Below are positions 23,916-35,200 of a DNA stretch of 64,000 bases, piece by piece. The DNA lies in assembly GCA_963576565.1 (NCBI GenBank), contig OY755047.1, positions 6,976,931-7,040,930 on the forward strand. Reading direction: 5' to 3'. Position numbers and translations under genes: made by a program. The notes below the pieces were generated by a model. That model saw only the letters and a program-made list of their open reading frames with translations, ran no database searches and had not been told where the DNA came from. The DNA comes from Aspidapion aeneum. Taxonomy: Eukaryota; Arthropoda; Insecta; Coleoptera; Brentidae. Numbering within the stretch: the first letter of the stretch is position 1; each line of letters opens with the position of its first letter.

Positions 23916-24166
23916 ACTTATTGGAATAAAACATGACCTTATTTAAACATCGACCCTATGGTGACAGATTTACATATAAAAAGCAGCTGCTCTGCTTCAA
24001 AATTCGACCTTTGTGTATTTAAAAACCGGATTTATTAGTGTCGGTATTTATTAAATGAAAGCGTCTTTATTATTAAATTTGGCTTTGGTATGTTAATTTT
24101 GAGACGTCAGCTGTTAGCTTTCTGTGTAAATGTGTCAAAATAAAGTCAGGTTTTATTCCAATAAGT
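23916..24166. mobile_element. Short TIR element (~250 bp)
   Basis: CTTATTGGAATAAAACATGA at the left is matched by the reverse complement of TCAGGTTTTATTCCAATAAG at the right (about 25 bp with one or two differences). Non-coding interior. Confidence 0.6.
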
Positions 24167-24891
24167 TCCTATTTTTGTCATGTTAAAATTTTTATGATTT
24201 ACACAAGAATTATTTGTTAGTTTTTATTTTGTTGATACAAAACTTTGTATAGTTAATATTAGGCTTAAGCTTTGTAAAGTTAATCTTAAGCTTAAGGGTA
24301 CTATTATCTGCATCAGAATTGGGGATGTATTTGTCTTTTGTAAACTTCATTTTTATACTACTAAAATATATACAGACAGGGTTTTTTAAGTTTTTTTATA
24401 ACCCTGTAAAAAAAAACAAAAAACTGAGTTTTTTTTTGTCTATTATGCGCATCTTAAAAACAATCCAACCTATAAATAAAACACTCCAAATTAAAAAAAA
24501 ATATCTTTAAAAAATAGTTTATTATAAACCTAAGGACTAAAGTTATTCTTTTAATCCCTAAGCGCAAAGTTTGTACACCGACTAAGATGAGGGCTACAAT
24601 TATCACTGATGGATTAAAATAAACTTTAGTCACGTGATTTATAGGTCAAAATCATGGAGGTGGATAATTTGAGTTGAAGAGAATTTTTTTAGTTAAAGAT
24701 TGTAGTAAATTATAGTTTTCAGAATGTTATACTTAAAATTAATCTCGACAAAATTTAGAATCATTTTAATTAAATACCCTGATTTCATTTTGTTCTCGTT
24801 ATACCCGAAAAATCATTTGGGGAACGCTTCCAAAACTCAATAAGAGAAGTTCAAATGGGCACGAAACATATTAAAATCAATTAAATGTAAC

Positions 24892-25140
24892 AAGGCCAGG
24901 CAGTAATAGCGCCGGGCATTATTCTGACAGTTTTCCATTGAAAACTGACAGTTCATCTTTCAAAATTGACATGCCAAAGTCGAATGTATAAATCCAGTCG
25001 TTTATTTTCCATTAATAGTGGCGGCACTATTCATTCCGGCTCTTATAATACACAAACGCCTAATTTTGAAAGAAGACAGCTGTTCTTATAATTCGAAACT
25101 GTCATACTTGTATGCACAATTAGTGCCTGGCTTTGCAATA
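24892..25140. mobile_element. Possible short TIR element (~250 bp)
   Basis: ACAAGGCCAGGCAGTAAT at the left resembles the reverse complement of ATTAGTGCCTGGCTTTGC at the right, and the interior has TGACAGTT/AACTGTCA inverted pieces. Imperfect; moderate to low confidence. Confidence 0.4.
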
Positions 25141-25654
25141 AGTCCCTAATCTATATTTTAAACTCAAATTAGAATCAGTAAGGTAGTAGTTCCCACATGG
25201 TTTACAATAAATTTACCTTAATAAGTAAACCTTAATTTTACTTATTAAGAAAGTTGTCCGACCAGACCGTCATCATTTGGGGAACAGATACAAATAATAT
25301 TAAAATGTTTTTTATTAAAACTGGCAGATGGTGCTGTACTAGGTCTATCCATCGCAACTTCGAACAGGTTGTCAACGCTGCGTTGATTCAGCATCATTTG
25401 GGGAATGCTATTATAAAATGTGTTTAGGTTAAAACTATATTATATTTGTGTCATTGTTATAATAAAAATCAAGGCGGCTATAACACAATTTCAAAACTAT
25501 TTTGGTTTACAATATAACGAATTAACTTTTTTAGAAAAATCAAACATTTCGTGGCTAATCGGGTAAAAAGGAGTTTTTGTTTCTCTCATATTTTTCCGTG
25601 GGTAGCTTAAAAGCTTAACCTCACGGGGGTCCAAGATCTAATGGACACCTAATA

Positions 25655-25702
25655 AGTGTTGACAGTTAACTGTTTCGTCCTTATGGGACTCCTCAGAACA
25701 CT
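25655..25702 (-). ncRNA. Hammerhead ribozyme, type I (predicted self-cleaving motif)
   Basis: On the minus strand the core reads CTGAGGA (25690-25696, matching CUGANGA), stem II GTCC/GGAC with a 5-nt loop (25677-25689), GAAA (25673-25676), stem III ACAG/CTGT with loop TTAA, then C17. Stem I is AGTGTT (25697-25702) pairing perfectly with AACACT (25655-25660). The cleavage triplet GUC places the scissile bond between 25661 and 25660. All invariant core positions are present. Such ribozymes are known in Penelope-like elements, retrozymes and some SINEs; I see no RT of those types here. Folding and cleavage are not tested. Confidence 0.8.
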
Positions 25703-25829
25703 GCTTGGTCAATGTGACACTCTTGCGAAGTTAATTAGACGGTTTTGTCTCTTATCCTATGTAAATAGTGAGAAAACTTTCACAAGAAGCGCCATCTGCC
25801 GAGATACGAGAGAAACCAAAACAACCCGG

Positions 25830-26720
25830 CAAACATGGCTTACAAAAAAAGTACTTTTTAAGTACTGGCTATCACTGCTGCCCATAACGGCTAAGTACCA
25901 AGTAGGAAGTACTTAATTCGTATTGATTTGGAACAACAGCCTGAATCAGGCCAGCAAGTATATATTTTAGTACAAAAAACACTGTACTTTTAAAGTAATG
26001 CATTTTTTTAAACTTCTTTGTACACAAAAGCATGTACTTTTAAAGCAATGTATTTTCTTCGTATTTTTAGTAAATACAAAAAAAAAACTGAATTTTTATA
26101 CATTTTTAAAAAAACCCTGTACTTTTAAAGCATTGTATTTTATTAATTTTTGTAGTAGTAGAAAGAAACTACTTTTATTGTAAATATTGTAAGGACATCA
26201 TTACATAACATATTGACCTGCAAAGCGGACCGAACCGTGGTCTTCTGTGCATCATTATATAAGGATCTTTAATATTTTCCTTTTTATATCAGATGAGGAT
26301 ATTTCCAAAGATTATGGAACATTCCACATCAATTTAAAAATTAAATAAAATCATTCACATTCTTAAGCTTGACATTCCTTAGTGTACCTGTAAAATGTTG
26401 ACTAGTGTTTGCCATCTAGTGGCAAGGACGGCAAACAACAATATTTAATATTTTTGTACTAAAATAAAGTACTTTAAAAAGCAACTGTTTAAAAATACTT
26501 TTAAAATGTTTTTTCACTGTTATATTAATTTTGCAGTAAAACTTTTAAACTTTTAATAATAAATTAAATGTACTTTAAGAGTACCTTGTTCAAAATGTTA
26601 TTTAAATGTTTTTTTGTTAATATTTTATTTTCAGAGTAAAATATTTAATTGTTTTGTACTAAAATAAAATGCTTTAAAAGCAACTGCGTAAATATACTTT
26701 TAAAATGTTTTTTTTGCAAT
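25830..26720. repeat. Diverged repeats of a GTACTTTTAAAG motif
   Basis: TGTACTTTTAAAGYAATG recurs near 25983, 26033 and 26110, and the related TTGTACTAAAATAAAGTACT and ATACTTTTAAAATGTTTTTT near 26453-26510 and 26655-26710. AT-rich, no gene. Confidence 0.5.
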
Positions 26721-26937
26721 ATGGAATTAGACAATACAAAACTAATAAAAATAATGCATATCGTTTCCGATGCCAGCAGTTAAAATACAATATTAGTAAA
26801 GTACCAGCAGGTCAATGTTTGCTGGGGCAGACGAAAATAAACTGCTATACATATCGAACAATGAAAAGACCGAAAAGAAACAAACTAATCCGTGGCCTAC
26901 GACATCTCTTTTGCCTTTCAGGCCAGATCAACGCTTA

Positions 26938-28160
26938 TTGCGTTTTTTTTTTTTTTTTTTTTTTACGGGTATGCGCACTCGCAAGGAGATCCCTATCACG
27001 CTTGAGAAGCGGCAAGTGCGCGGAAATGTTGGTGTGTGTTGGTTTTGAAACGGTTCAGGTTGTAACCTGCAGGGAAAACTGTCGCAGGGAGTTTATTCCA
27101 CAGCGATGCTGTTCTCCAGAGATATGAATTCTGATATAATGAGGTTCTTGGTGCCTCTATTTTAACAATAAATTGATGGTTACCGTCTGTTTGACGTGTT
27201 CGCCTAGGGGTGCTACTCCCGGGGGGATCATACGTGCCAACTCTTCAGAGCATTTTCCGTGATAATACCTGTAGAAGAGAGATAGATCGCCCACAGTTCT
27301 TCGATGTTCGAGACTATCCAAGCTACGGGTAAGTGCGGGGTCATTGATCAGCTTGATAGCTCGTTTTTGCACGGTGTTCAAAAGCATTAAGGTATGTTTG
27401 GGTGCCGCACTCCATATATGTGAGCAGTACTCCATAGTTGGTCGAATCTGGGCTTTGTAGAGTGTCAGCAGTTGGCTTGGTGTATACAGATGTCTTGTAC
27501 GAAATAGCACCCCAAGCTTTTGGGACGCCCTTTTAGCTATATCTGCCACGTGACTGTGCCAAGACATGTTGGTCTCTGCAGTGACTCCTAAGATGTTCAA
27601 CTGGCTCTGCAATGCGACAGCACTTCCAGATAGCATGATGTTTGGCTCACCGGTGCTTGTCTTTTTTGAAAACAGGGCTGCTTGGGTTTTCTGCGCGTTG
27701 AACTGTACAAGGTTTTTGTTGCCCCAGTCCTCTATTATCTCCAAGTCGTTATTTATCTGTGATATTTCAGTTAGTCTAAGGTAATGGAATTCACGTGCGG
27801 AGAGACATGTGGGTGGTATGACTGAGGAGACTACATTGCCATCATCTGCAAAGCAATAAAGTGGATTTACTGTTTTATCTATGAGGTCATGTATGTAAAT
27901 CAGAAAAAGTGTTGGCGAAAGGATTGCTCCCTGTGGCACACCAGCATTTATTTGGTAAGAGTTGGAGTTCCGGCCATCCAGTGCAACATAAATGGATCTA
28001 TCCTTAAGGTAACTTTCAAACCAAGTGCAAAGTCTCGGCGACAATCCCGTTGCTTCGAGCTTGTTGATCAGATTTTCATGCCAGACTTTATCGAATGCTT
28101 TAGATATATCTAAGGCAATTGTTCTTGTTTCACCTCGCAACTCAATCGCTTTTTGCCATA
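26938..28160 (-). pseudogene. 5'-truncated Jockey-like LINE, RT domain nearly open
   Basis: The 27157-28140 frame encodes RT from [20 protein letters not shown] through INAGVPQGAILSPTLFLIYI, the active-site box CFADD and LNILGVTAETNMSWHSHV to the thumb and C-terminal region (SLFYRYYHGKCSEELARMIP). The usual C-terminus (YLWRTASLWNKLPATVFP) continues in another frame just past 27157, so a frameshift ended the protein. A poly-A tail (T-run 26941-26963) marks the 3' end. Endonuclease and the RT N-terminus are missing. Confidence 0.88.
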
Positions 28161-28289
28161 AGTGAGTCCGCCATCAGACACGTGAGTGTCTATCAGCGGA
28201 ATTTTTAAGTCAAATAATACTAACAAACGTGAAAGTTAGTACCCGTGAATTTAATAATCAAACAAGTTTCCTTTTTACCCGATTAGCAG

Positions 28290-28445
28290 CGAGGGGGACA
28301 CTAGACCCTCTTTCGCTATTCAAAATATAGGGGTAAAGTATACCCCTCGAAGGGGGTTCGTGCTACAAAAATTTCAATATAGCCAAAAAGTGTCCCCCTT
28401 GCAAACAAAATCGACGTGTCCAAGCGTTTTTCCACATTCGCACTC
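28290..28445. repeat. Single arm of foldback element family F
   Basis: Contains ACACTAGACC, TATAGGGGTAAAGTATACCC, AATATAGCCAAAAAGTGTCC and AAATCGACGTGTCC in the order of the right arm of F1, with no opposite arm. Confidence 0.75.
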
Positions 28446-29133
28446 GCATTTTATGCACTTTAGTATAGGAAAAATAATTTAAAAGAAAATAATGGAACGC
28501 CATTTTACAACACCCCGTAGTAATTGCATTTAACGATACTCTAGATATAAAATGTCATCCTAATGATTGACAGTCTTTCATAGTAAGGGTTGATATTTAA
28601 CATCAAATCTGGGTATGTCTTGACAAGTTTTTAAACCCTAGGGATTAAAAGGGTCACTTTAGTACCTAAAACTAGAGACTAAAGTGGCCTATTTAGTCTC
28701 TAAAGTGCATAAAGCATATTTATTTCCTTGTTTTGTGTATATGCGTGTTAGAAAAATCAATACACGAAATATCTAGGTCAAAAAACCTGCTCGTGAAAAA
28801 CAAATTTAGATTTTTCGCATTTTCTTTCTAAACATTTTTTATAAAAATAGATTTGAATATGCTAAATATAATAATTATGTTAACTAAAACTGCACAATGA
28901 TAAAATAATATTTAAAATGGAAATTTTTTAGTGTTTTATTAAAAAATCGAAAATGTTCTCAATTAAACAAATAACATATTATATACTCAGATACATTATG
29001 TACTTGCGTAATCATTTAAAAATCTGTAGTAAACACTTTTCACAATATTTATCGCCATTTGAATTAAGCGATAATAAAATTAATACCCACTCAAATATAA
29101 TATTTGTTTTTCAAAAACGATATAAATGTTAAA
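28446..29133. other. Upstream region of the FAHD1-like gene
   Basis: No gene seen. AT-rich, with a local repeat of a TTTAGTMYCTAAAG-type motif at 28640-28720. The FAHD1 promoter should lie in its right part, but I see no distinctive element. Confidence 0.4.
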
Positions 29134-29173
29134 AAACTTCATGACTCAGTCAGTGCGGTGTTTTTGTACGAAA

Positions 29174-29241
29174 ATGAGTTCAAATTTGGAAAACTACGTC
29201 CAAAATGGCAAGAAAATTGTCGGTGTTGCCGCTAACTACAA
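29174..29241 (+). CDS. FAHD1: FAHD1 exon 1 (copy 1)
   Basis: ATG start with AAA before it; donor ACAA|GTAAGA. 22 codons plus two bases, ending GKKIVGVAANY. The same exon with its flanks recurs 946 bp downstream. Confidence 0.87.
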
Positions 29242-32200
29242 GTAAGATGACCTGTAATTAATTTATACTTCTCAGCATGAATAAATGTTGATGAAAAACT
29301 AATTAATTATTAGTATTCATTTGATCAAGATAATGTAAATATGTCATGACGCAAACGCCAAAATTAAATCAGAAATGACAAGTATTTTCCCAAAATTTTC
29401 AAATACAATTTTTTTTGGAAAAAACTTGTATGTATGTATGTAAAAACTAAAATGTACGTTTGTTATTATTATTTGGCTTAAAAATACCGCTGATTGAGAA
29501 TCACGTATAAAAAAATTTCACCACACCACTGACTTCTAAACCCTAATGTAATATTTTACCTAATAAATGGTAATTAACTGTCGAATTTTACACTCTTCAT
29601 ATTTTTTCGTAAAAGAGTTTCTTTTCAACAAAATAACTATTTTTTTAAAGATTTTCTAAAGCTAAAAAATAATAACTCCGCAACTATTGACAGGTTCTTC
29701 TTTAATTTATTCTATCTATTTCTATTTAGCCTTCTTCGATCCATCTTTGGACATAGGCCTCCCCCAATATCTTCCACTTTTCTCTGTCTACCGCCGTACT
29801 CATCCATCTAGTTACCGCATGTTTCTTCAAATCGTCCGGCCATCTCATTTGGGTTCTTCCCCTACTTCTTTTATTTTCCTAGTCTCCAGTTTGCAATACA
29901 ATTGTTCCATCGATCGTCTTTCTGTCTGAAAATTTCCATTTTAATTTTGGTACCCTTCCTCTGACATCCCTTACTTTTGTTTTATTTCTTATCCATTCAT
30001 TCTTTTTTCTATCTGTTAGCTTTACATGTGACATTTGTCTTTCCATTGATTTTTGGGCTTTTGTTACCTTATCCATATTTGATTTCATGACTCAGTCAGT
30101 GCGGTGTTTTTGTACGAAAATGAGTTCAAATTTGGAAAACTACGTCCAAAATGGCAAGAAAATTGTCGGTGTTGCCGCTAACTACAAGTAAGATGACCTG
30201 TAATTAATTTATACTTCTCAGCATGAATAAATGTTGATGAAAAACTAATTAATTATTAGTATTCATTTGATCAAGATAATGTAAATATGTCATGACGCAA
30301 ACGCCAAAATTAAATCAGAAATGACAAGTATTTTCCCAAAATTTTCAAATATAAATTTTTTTGGAAAAAACTTGTATGTATGTATGTAAAAACTAAAATG
30401 TACGTTTATTAGTATTATTTTGCTTAAAAATACCGCTGATTGAGACTCACGTATAAAAAAATTCACCACACCACTGACTTCTGAAACCTAATGTATTATT
30501 TCACTTAATAAATGGTAATTAACTGTCGAATTTTACACTCTTCATATTTTTTCGTAAAAGATTTTCTAAAACAGGTTCCTCTATAATTTATTATTTCTAT
30601 CTATTTCTATTTAGCCTTCTTCGATCCATCTTTGGACATAGACTTCTCCCAATATCTTCCACTTTTCTCTGCCTGTCGCCGTGTTCATCCATCTAGTACC
30701 CGCATGTTTCTTCAAATCGTTCGCACATCTCATTTGGGATCTTTCCTACTTCTTTTATTTTCCTAAAGTCTCCAGTTTACAATACAATTGTTCCATCGAT
30801 CGTCTTTCTGTCTGATATGACTGGCAAATTTCCATTTTAATTTTGGCACCTCTCCTCTGACATCCCTTACTTTTGCTTTATTTCTTATCAATCTTTACAT
30901 GTAACATTTGTTTTTCCATTGATCTTTGGGCTTTTATCACCTTATCTATGTTTGATTTTGTGTCCAGCTCTCAAAATCTTTAATAAATACTTTTCACAAT
31001 AATTATCGCCATTTCAATTAAGTGATAATAAACTTCATACCCACTTGCATATAAATTTGTTTTTCAAAATCGATCGCCAACTACAAGTTATACTTCTCAG
31101 CATGAATAAATGATTTATTAGTATTTATTTCTTCAAAATAATGTAAATATGTCATAACATAACTGCCAAAATTAAATCAGAAATAACAAGTATTTTCCCA
31201 AAATTTTCAAATATAAAAAGTTTTCACTACGCTACTGACTTCCAAAACCTAATGTAATATATTTTAGGTAATAGAGGGTGCCAGGGTCCTTGTCCAATTT
31301 AACAATCGAAAAGAGATTTTTTTAAGACATTAATTATTTTCTGAAAAAAATTTTTAAATCTAAAATACCTCCACCACTGACAATCTCAAGTTACCACTTT
31401 TGTACGCTATTTAATGGATAATTTTATCTTTAATTTATTACTCCTGATTTTTTTTCTAAAATGTTTTTTTTTATTTAGAGTGTAAATTTGGAGAAACTCG
31501 GACACGTCGATTTTGTTTGCGAGGGGGGCACTTTTTGGCTATCTTGAAATTTTTGTAGCACGAGCCCCCTCGAGGGGTATACTTTACCCCAATATTTTGA
31601 ATAGGGAAAGTGGGTCTAGTGATACCTTGTTTTGAAGGCCTTTTGAATATCCTTACAACCGTGTAAAAATTTAAAAAATCTATCCATTAGTTTTTGAGAT
31701 AATTACCTTAAAACTTTCCAATTTAACATAGACTAATAAAATAAAAATTTGATTAGAATTTTAATATTTTTCGGATTTAATTTTTATTTTATTATTCCAT
31801 GTTAAATTTGAAAGCAAATATCCCAAAAACTAATCGATGGATTTTCGAAATTTTTACACGGTTATAAAGATATTCAAGAGAGCTTGAAAATAAGGTATCA
31901 CGAGACCCAGTTTCCCTATTCAAAATATAGGGGTAAAGTATACCCCTCAAAGGGGGTTCGTGCTACAAAAATTTCAAGATAGCCAAAAAGTGTCCCCCTC
32001 ACAAACAAAATCGACGTGTCCGAGCGTTTCTCCAAATTTGCACTCTAGATACTCAAAAAGGCCTCTGTTTCGATGTTCGTGAAACACCGTGTATATTGCC
32101 ATAAAAAGTTTAATCATAAATTTCCACCTGTTGATTTTTTGTAATTTTTTTAAAATTTTATTTTAGAGAGTTATTAAAACAATTGAACAGACCAATTCCC

Positions 32201-35200
32201 AAGGCACCTGGTCTATTTTTAAAACCTACTACTTCTTATATTGTTGAACCCCAGAAATTTGTGGTAAGTTCTGTCTTATTTTTTTTTCTGTTTATTTTTA
32301 CCTTACTAGCCCGCGCAGCGATGGCTAGGGAAGGTATTGTTTTCGACGATCTTGGGTATATTTTTACCTACACAGAAAAAAAGAAGTTCTTCAGTTAAGA
32401 AAAGTAGTTTTCTTGAAAAAATTATCTTGACCCAAAAGCAAAACTCTCCGAAAAAAATGTTTTCTTTTCATCTAAGCAAACCACTTGTTTTGGGAAAAGA
32501 AATAATTGTCTTGGTAAATTGTTTTGGTTTAAAACAAACTGCCTTTAGCCAGAGAACATATTATTTCTTCGATGCTTTAGCAAAGAAAAAGTGGTTTTGA
32601 AGCAAGATATAAAATGTCTTACTAATATTTTCTTAACACAAATAAAGCTTGACTTTGCCTTAAGAATTTTAATTTTTTAACTCAAAATATCCGGCATCTC
32701 AAAACGAAAATGGCGATTTATTCAAATAATACTAGAAAACACAAAACAAGAAGGTTGCTGCTTTCATTCAAAACAAATCAATTTTCTTGGATAAAGGCAA
32801 TATTTATTTTCAACGGAAACCAGCAGTTCAAGAGAATAGTTTTTTTTCGTTAAGAAAATATCCTCTTCGTGAATAGGAAAGTAGATTTTTTTCTTGGATC
32901 AAAGCAATTTGCATTGACTGAAGACGTTTTTTTTTCTGTGTATTTTAGTAATATCGTTGCGACGTCTGTCCATGTGTGTGTGTGTATGTCTGTCTGTAAC
33001 ACGATAGCTCTTAAATAGCTTACCCGATTTTCATGAAAAAAAGTGTTCGATCCTGCAACGAGCTTATTAGAACTTGGTAAAAATCCATTAATGCTAATGA
33101 CAGTTTTTTAACAGTTTGTTTCGGGATATAGTTTTCAATAATTTGTGTTATAACCAAAAACTTCGTAGAAGCTTTTATTTCTGAGATATTTACAAAGGTA
33201 TCAGATCCGTCATTTTATTTTTGTTTTTTTTTAGATTCCCAAAGACTTTAAAGTAAACGAAGAAATCGAACTAGGAATAGTGATTGGAAAAAAGGGAAAA
33301 AATATTTCGAAATCTCAAGCCATGGACTATGTCGGAGGTTACTGCATAGCACTGGATATGACAGCCACCTGTCAAATGGTAAGCTTTAAAAATCCAAAGC
33401 TAATAAGCTACAAAATTTTAAATACAGGGTGTCCCGAAAATAGACAATATTGTTACAAATTTTGGTTGTTTAAATTTTATAGTTAGAATTTATTTAGGTT
33501 TAGTATAGTATTAGGTTCTTTTTTTTAGGTGTGACAATAAAATTATAAGACTGTTGTAAAAATCTACTTTGTTTAAATACTATCACAACTTAATGATGTT
33601 CCCCATTAATGTGGTCCCCTTCTCTCTCGACGCAGCGTTGCATGCGTTTTTTTCCAATGTTGGAAGCAATTTTAGAAATAATCAGAAGAGAGGCTGTTAA
33701 GGAGTCTTGCCGTTTTTTCCTTGACGTGTTCTAATATTTCAAAACGGGTTCCTTTTAACGATTTTTTTACTTTCGGAAACAGGTTGAAGTCGCAAAAAGC
33801 CAAGTCTGGTGAATACGGTGGGTGGTTAACGACGGGGATCTTCTTATTAGCTAAAAACTGCTTAATGGAATGGGCATTGTGGGCCGGTGCATTGTCCTGG
33901 TAGAGCAGCCACGCGATGTTCTTCCACAAATCTAGACGTTTTTTCCTTACACGTTCCCTTAGCTACATAAATACTTCCAAATACAAATGTTGGTTCACTG
34001 TTTGACCCTCACACGCCCATTCAATAAAAATAACACCTCTAATATCGAAAAAAAACACAATGAGCATCGCTGTTATGGATATGCTGGAGCGCCCTTCTCG
34101 TTCATCATCTTTAACTTCTTCACGACCCTCGAAAAAGCTTTTATGCTATATAAAAATCATTGCACGAGACATACATTTCCGTATATAATTCCGTAGACAT
34201 CTTTTAGTATTTGAAAGTATTCAGTAGCCGTTTTTTTTGAGTTTTACTTTAAATTAATACGTTGCTCAATTTTTTCGTTTGTCATAATTCCGGCAAATAA
34301 GCTATGCATGATTCAAACCACTGCGAAGCCAAACTAGTAAAGGAAAGGCGACAAGATTACGAGGCGTGGAGATTTAAAAATCTGTTAGTACGGGGGCCAG
34401 TCTTAAAATTTAATTGTCACACCGAAGTCTAGGTTTTAGTTGCGTTAGCTATGACTCACGCTCGCCCGTATACGCGAATGAACCGAACCGAAAAAGGATA
34501 AATAGTTCGGCAAATATCGCAGACCCTATATAAGCATAGAGTAATAGGCTATATTATCACGCGACGACGTAGTCCGTCAGAGATAACGAGCTATAGTAAT
34601 CGCGAGATATTAACACGAAGTTAATAAGCCGATTTGAGTTATAAGTGAGTTTAAGTGCGTTTTTGTAGATTGTTACAAATAGAGTTAATGTAGGATGGTG
34701 GTTTTTAAATTTAAGTGCGGTTTTTTTGTTTTTTGTAGGAAGTAGCCAGATCTACAGGAGGTAGTTGGGACGTGGGCAAAGGGTTCGATACAGCCTGTCC
34801 CGTAAGCAAATTTCTGCCAAAGGAGTCGATTCCTGATCCTCATAAGGTCCAACTTTGGTGTAAAGTCAACGGCAAGCAAATACAGTATGGTAAGCTATGC
34901 TTGTGATCTACAGTGTGATTTTTTAAAATCCTGACACCCCCAAGGCACTCGATGGAGGAAATTTTTTACATCGTTTTTAACCACTACTACTGTCAAATTT
35001 GGCTTTTGTACTGTTCAAGCTATGTCAAATTTAGGTATTCTTTTAACACATGGCGTACCCACTCATCCTATTTTGGTTGGTTGTAAAATTCAATATTACT
35101 AATATTCCTGGTATTTATAGGTAACACAAATGATCTTGCCTTCGACATCCCCACCCTAATCGAGCACATCTCAAAATTCTTCACACTGGAACCCAATGAC

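Larger units (their letters stand above)
25554..28287. mobile_element. Segment bounded by inverted 19-bp repeats, containing the hammerhead motif and a LINE
   Basis: GCTAATCGGGTAAAAAGGA (25554-25572) is present in reverse complement at 28269-28287, with looser matches inward (CGTGGGTAGCTT versus CACGGGTACTAACTT). The left side carries the hammerhead-like motif; the right side is cut by the 5' end of a minus-strand LINE near 28160. It could be one terminal-repeat element (Penelope-like or retrozyme-like, given the ribozyme) or two independent copies in opposite orientation. Confidence 0.4.

Noticed and set aside
33987..34196. 69-codon plus-strand frame
   Set aside because: Antisense to the decayed mariner transposase region.
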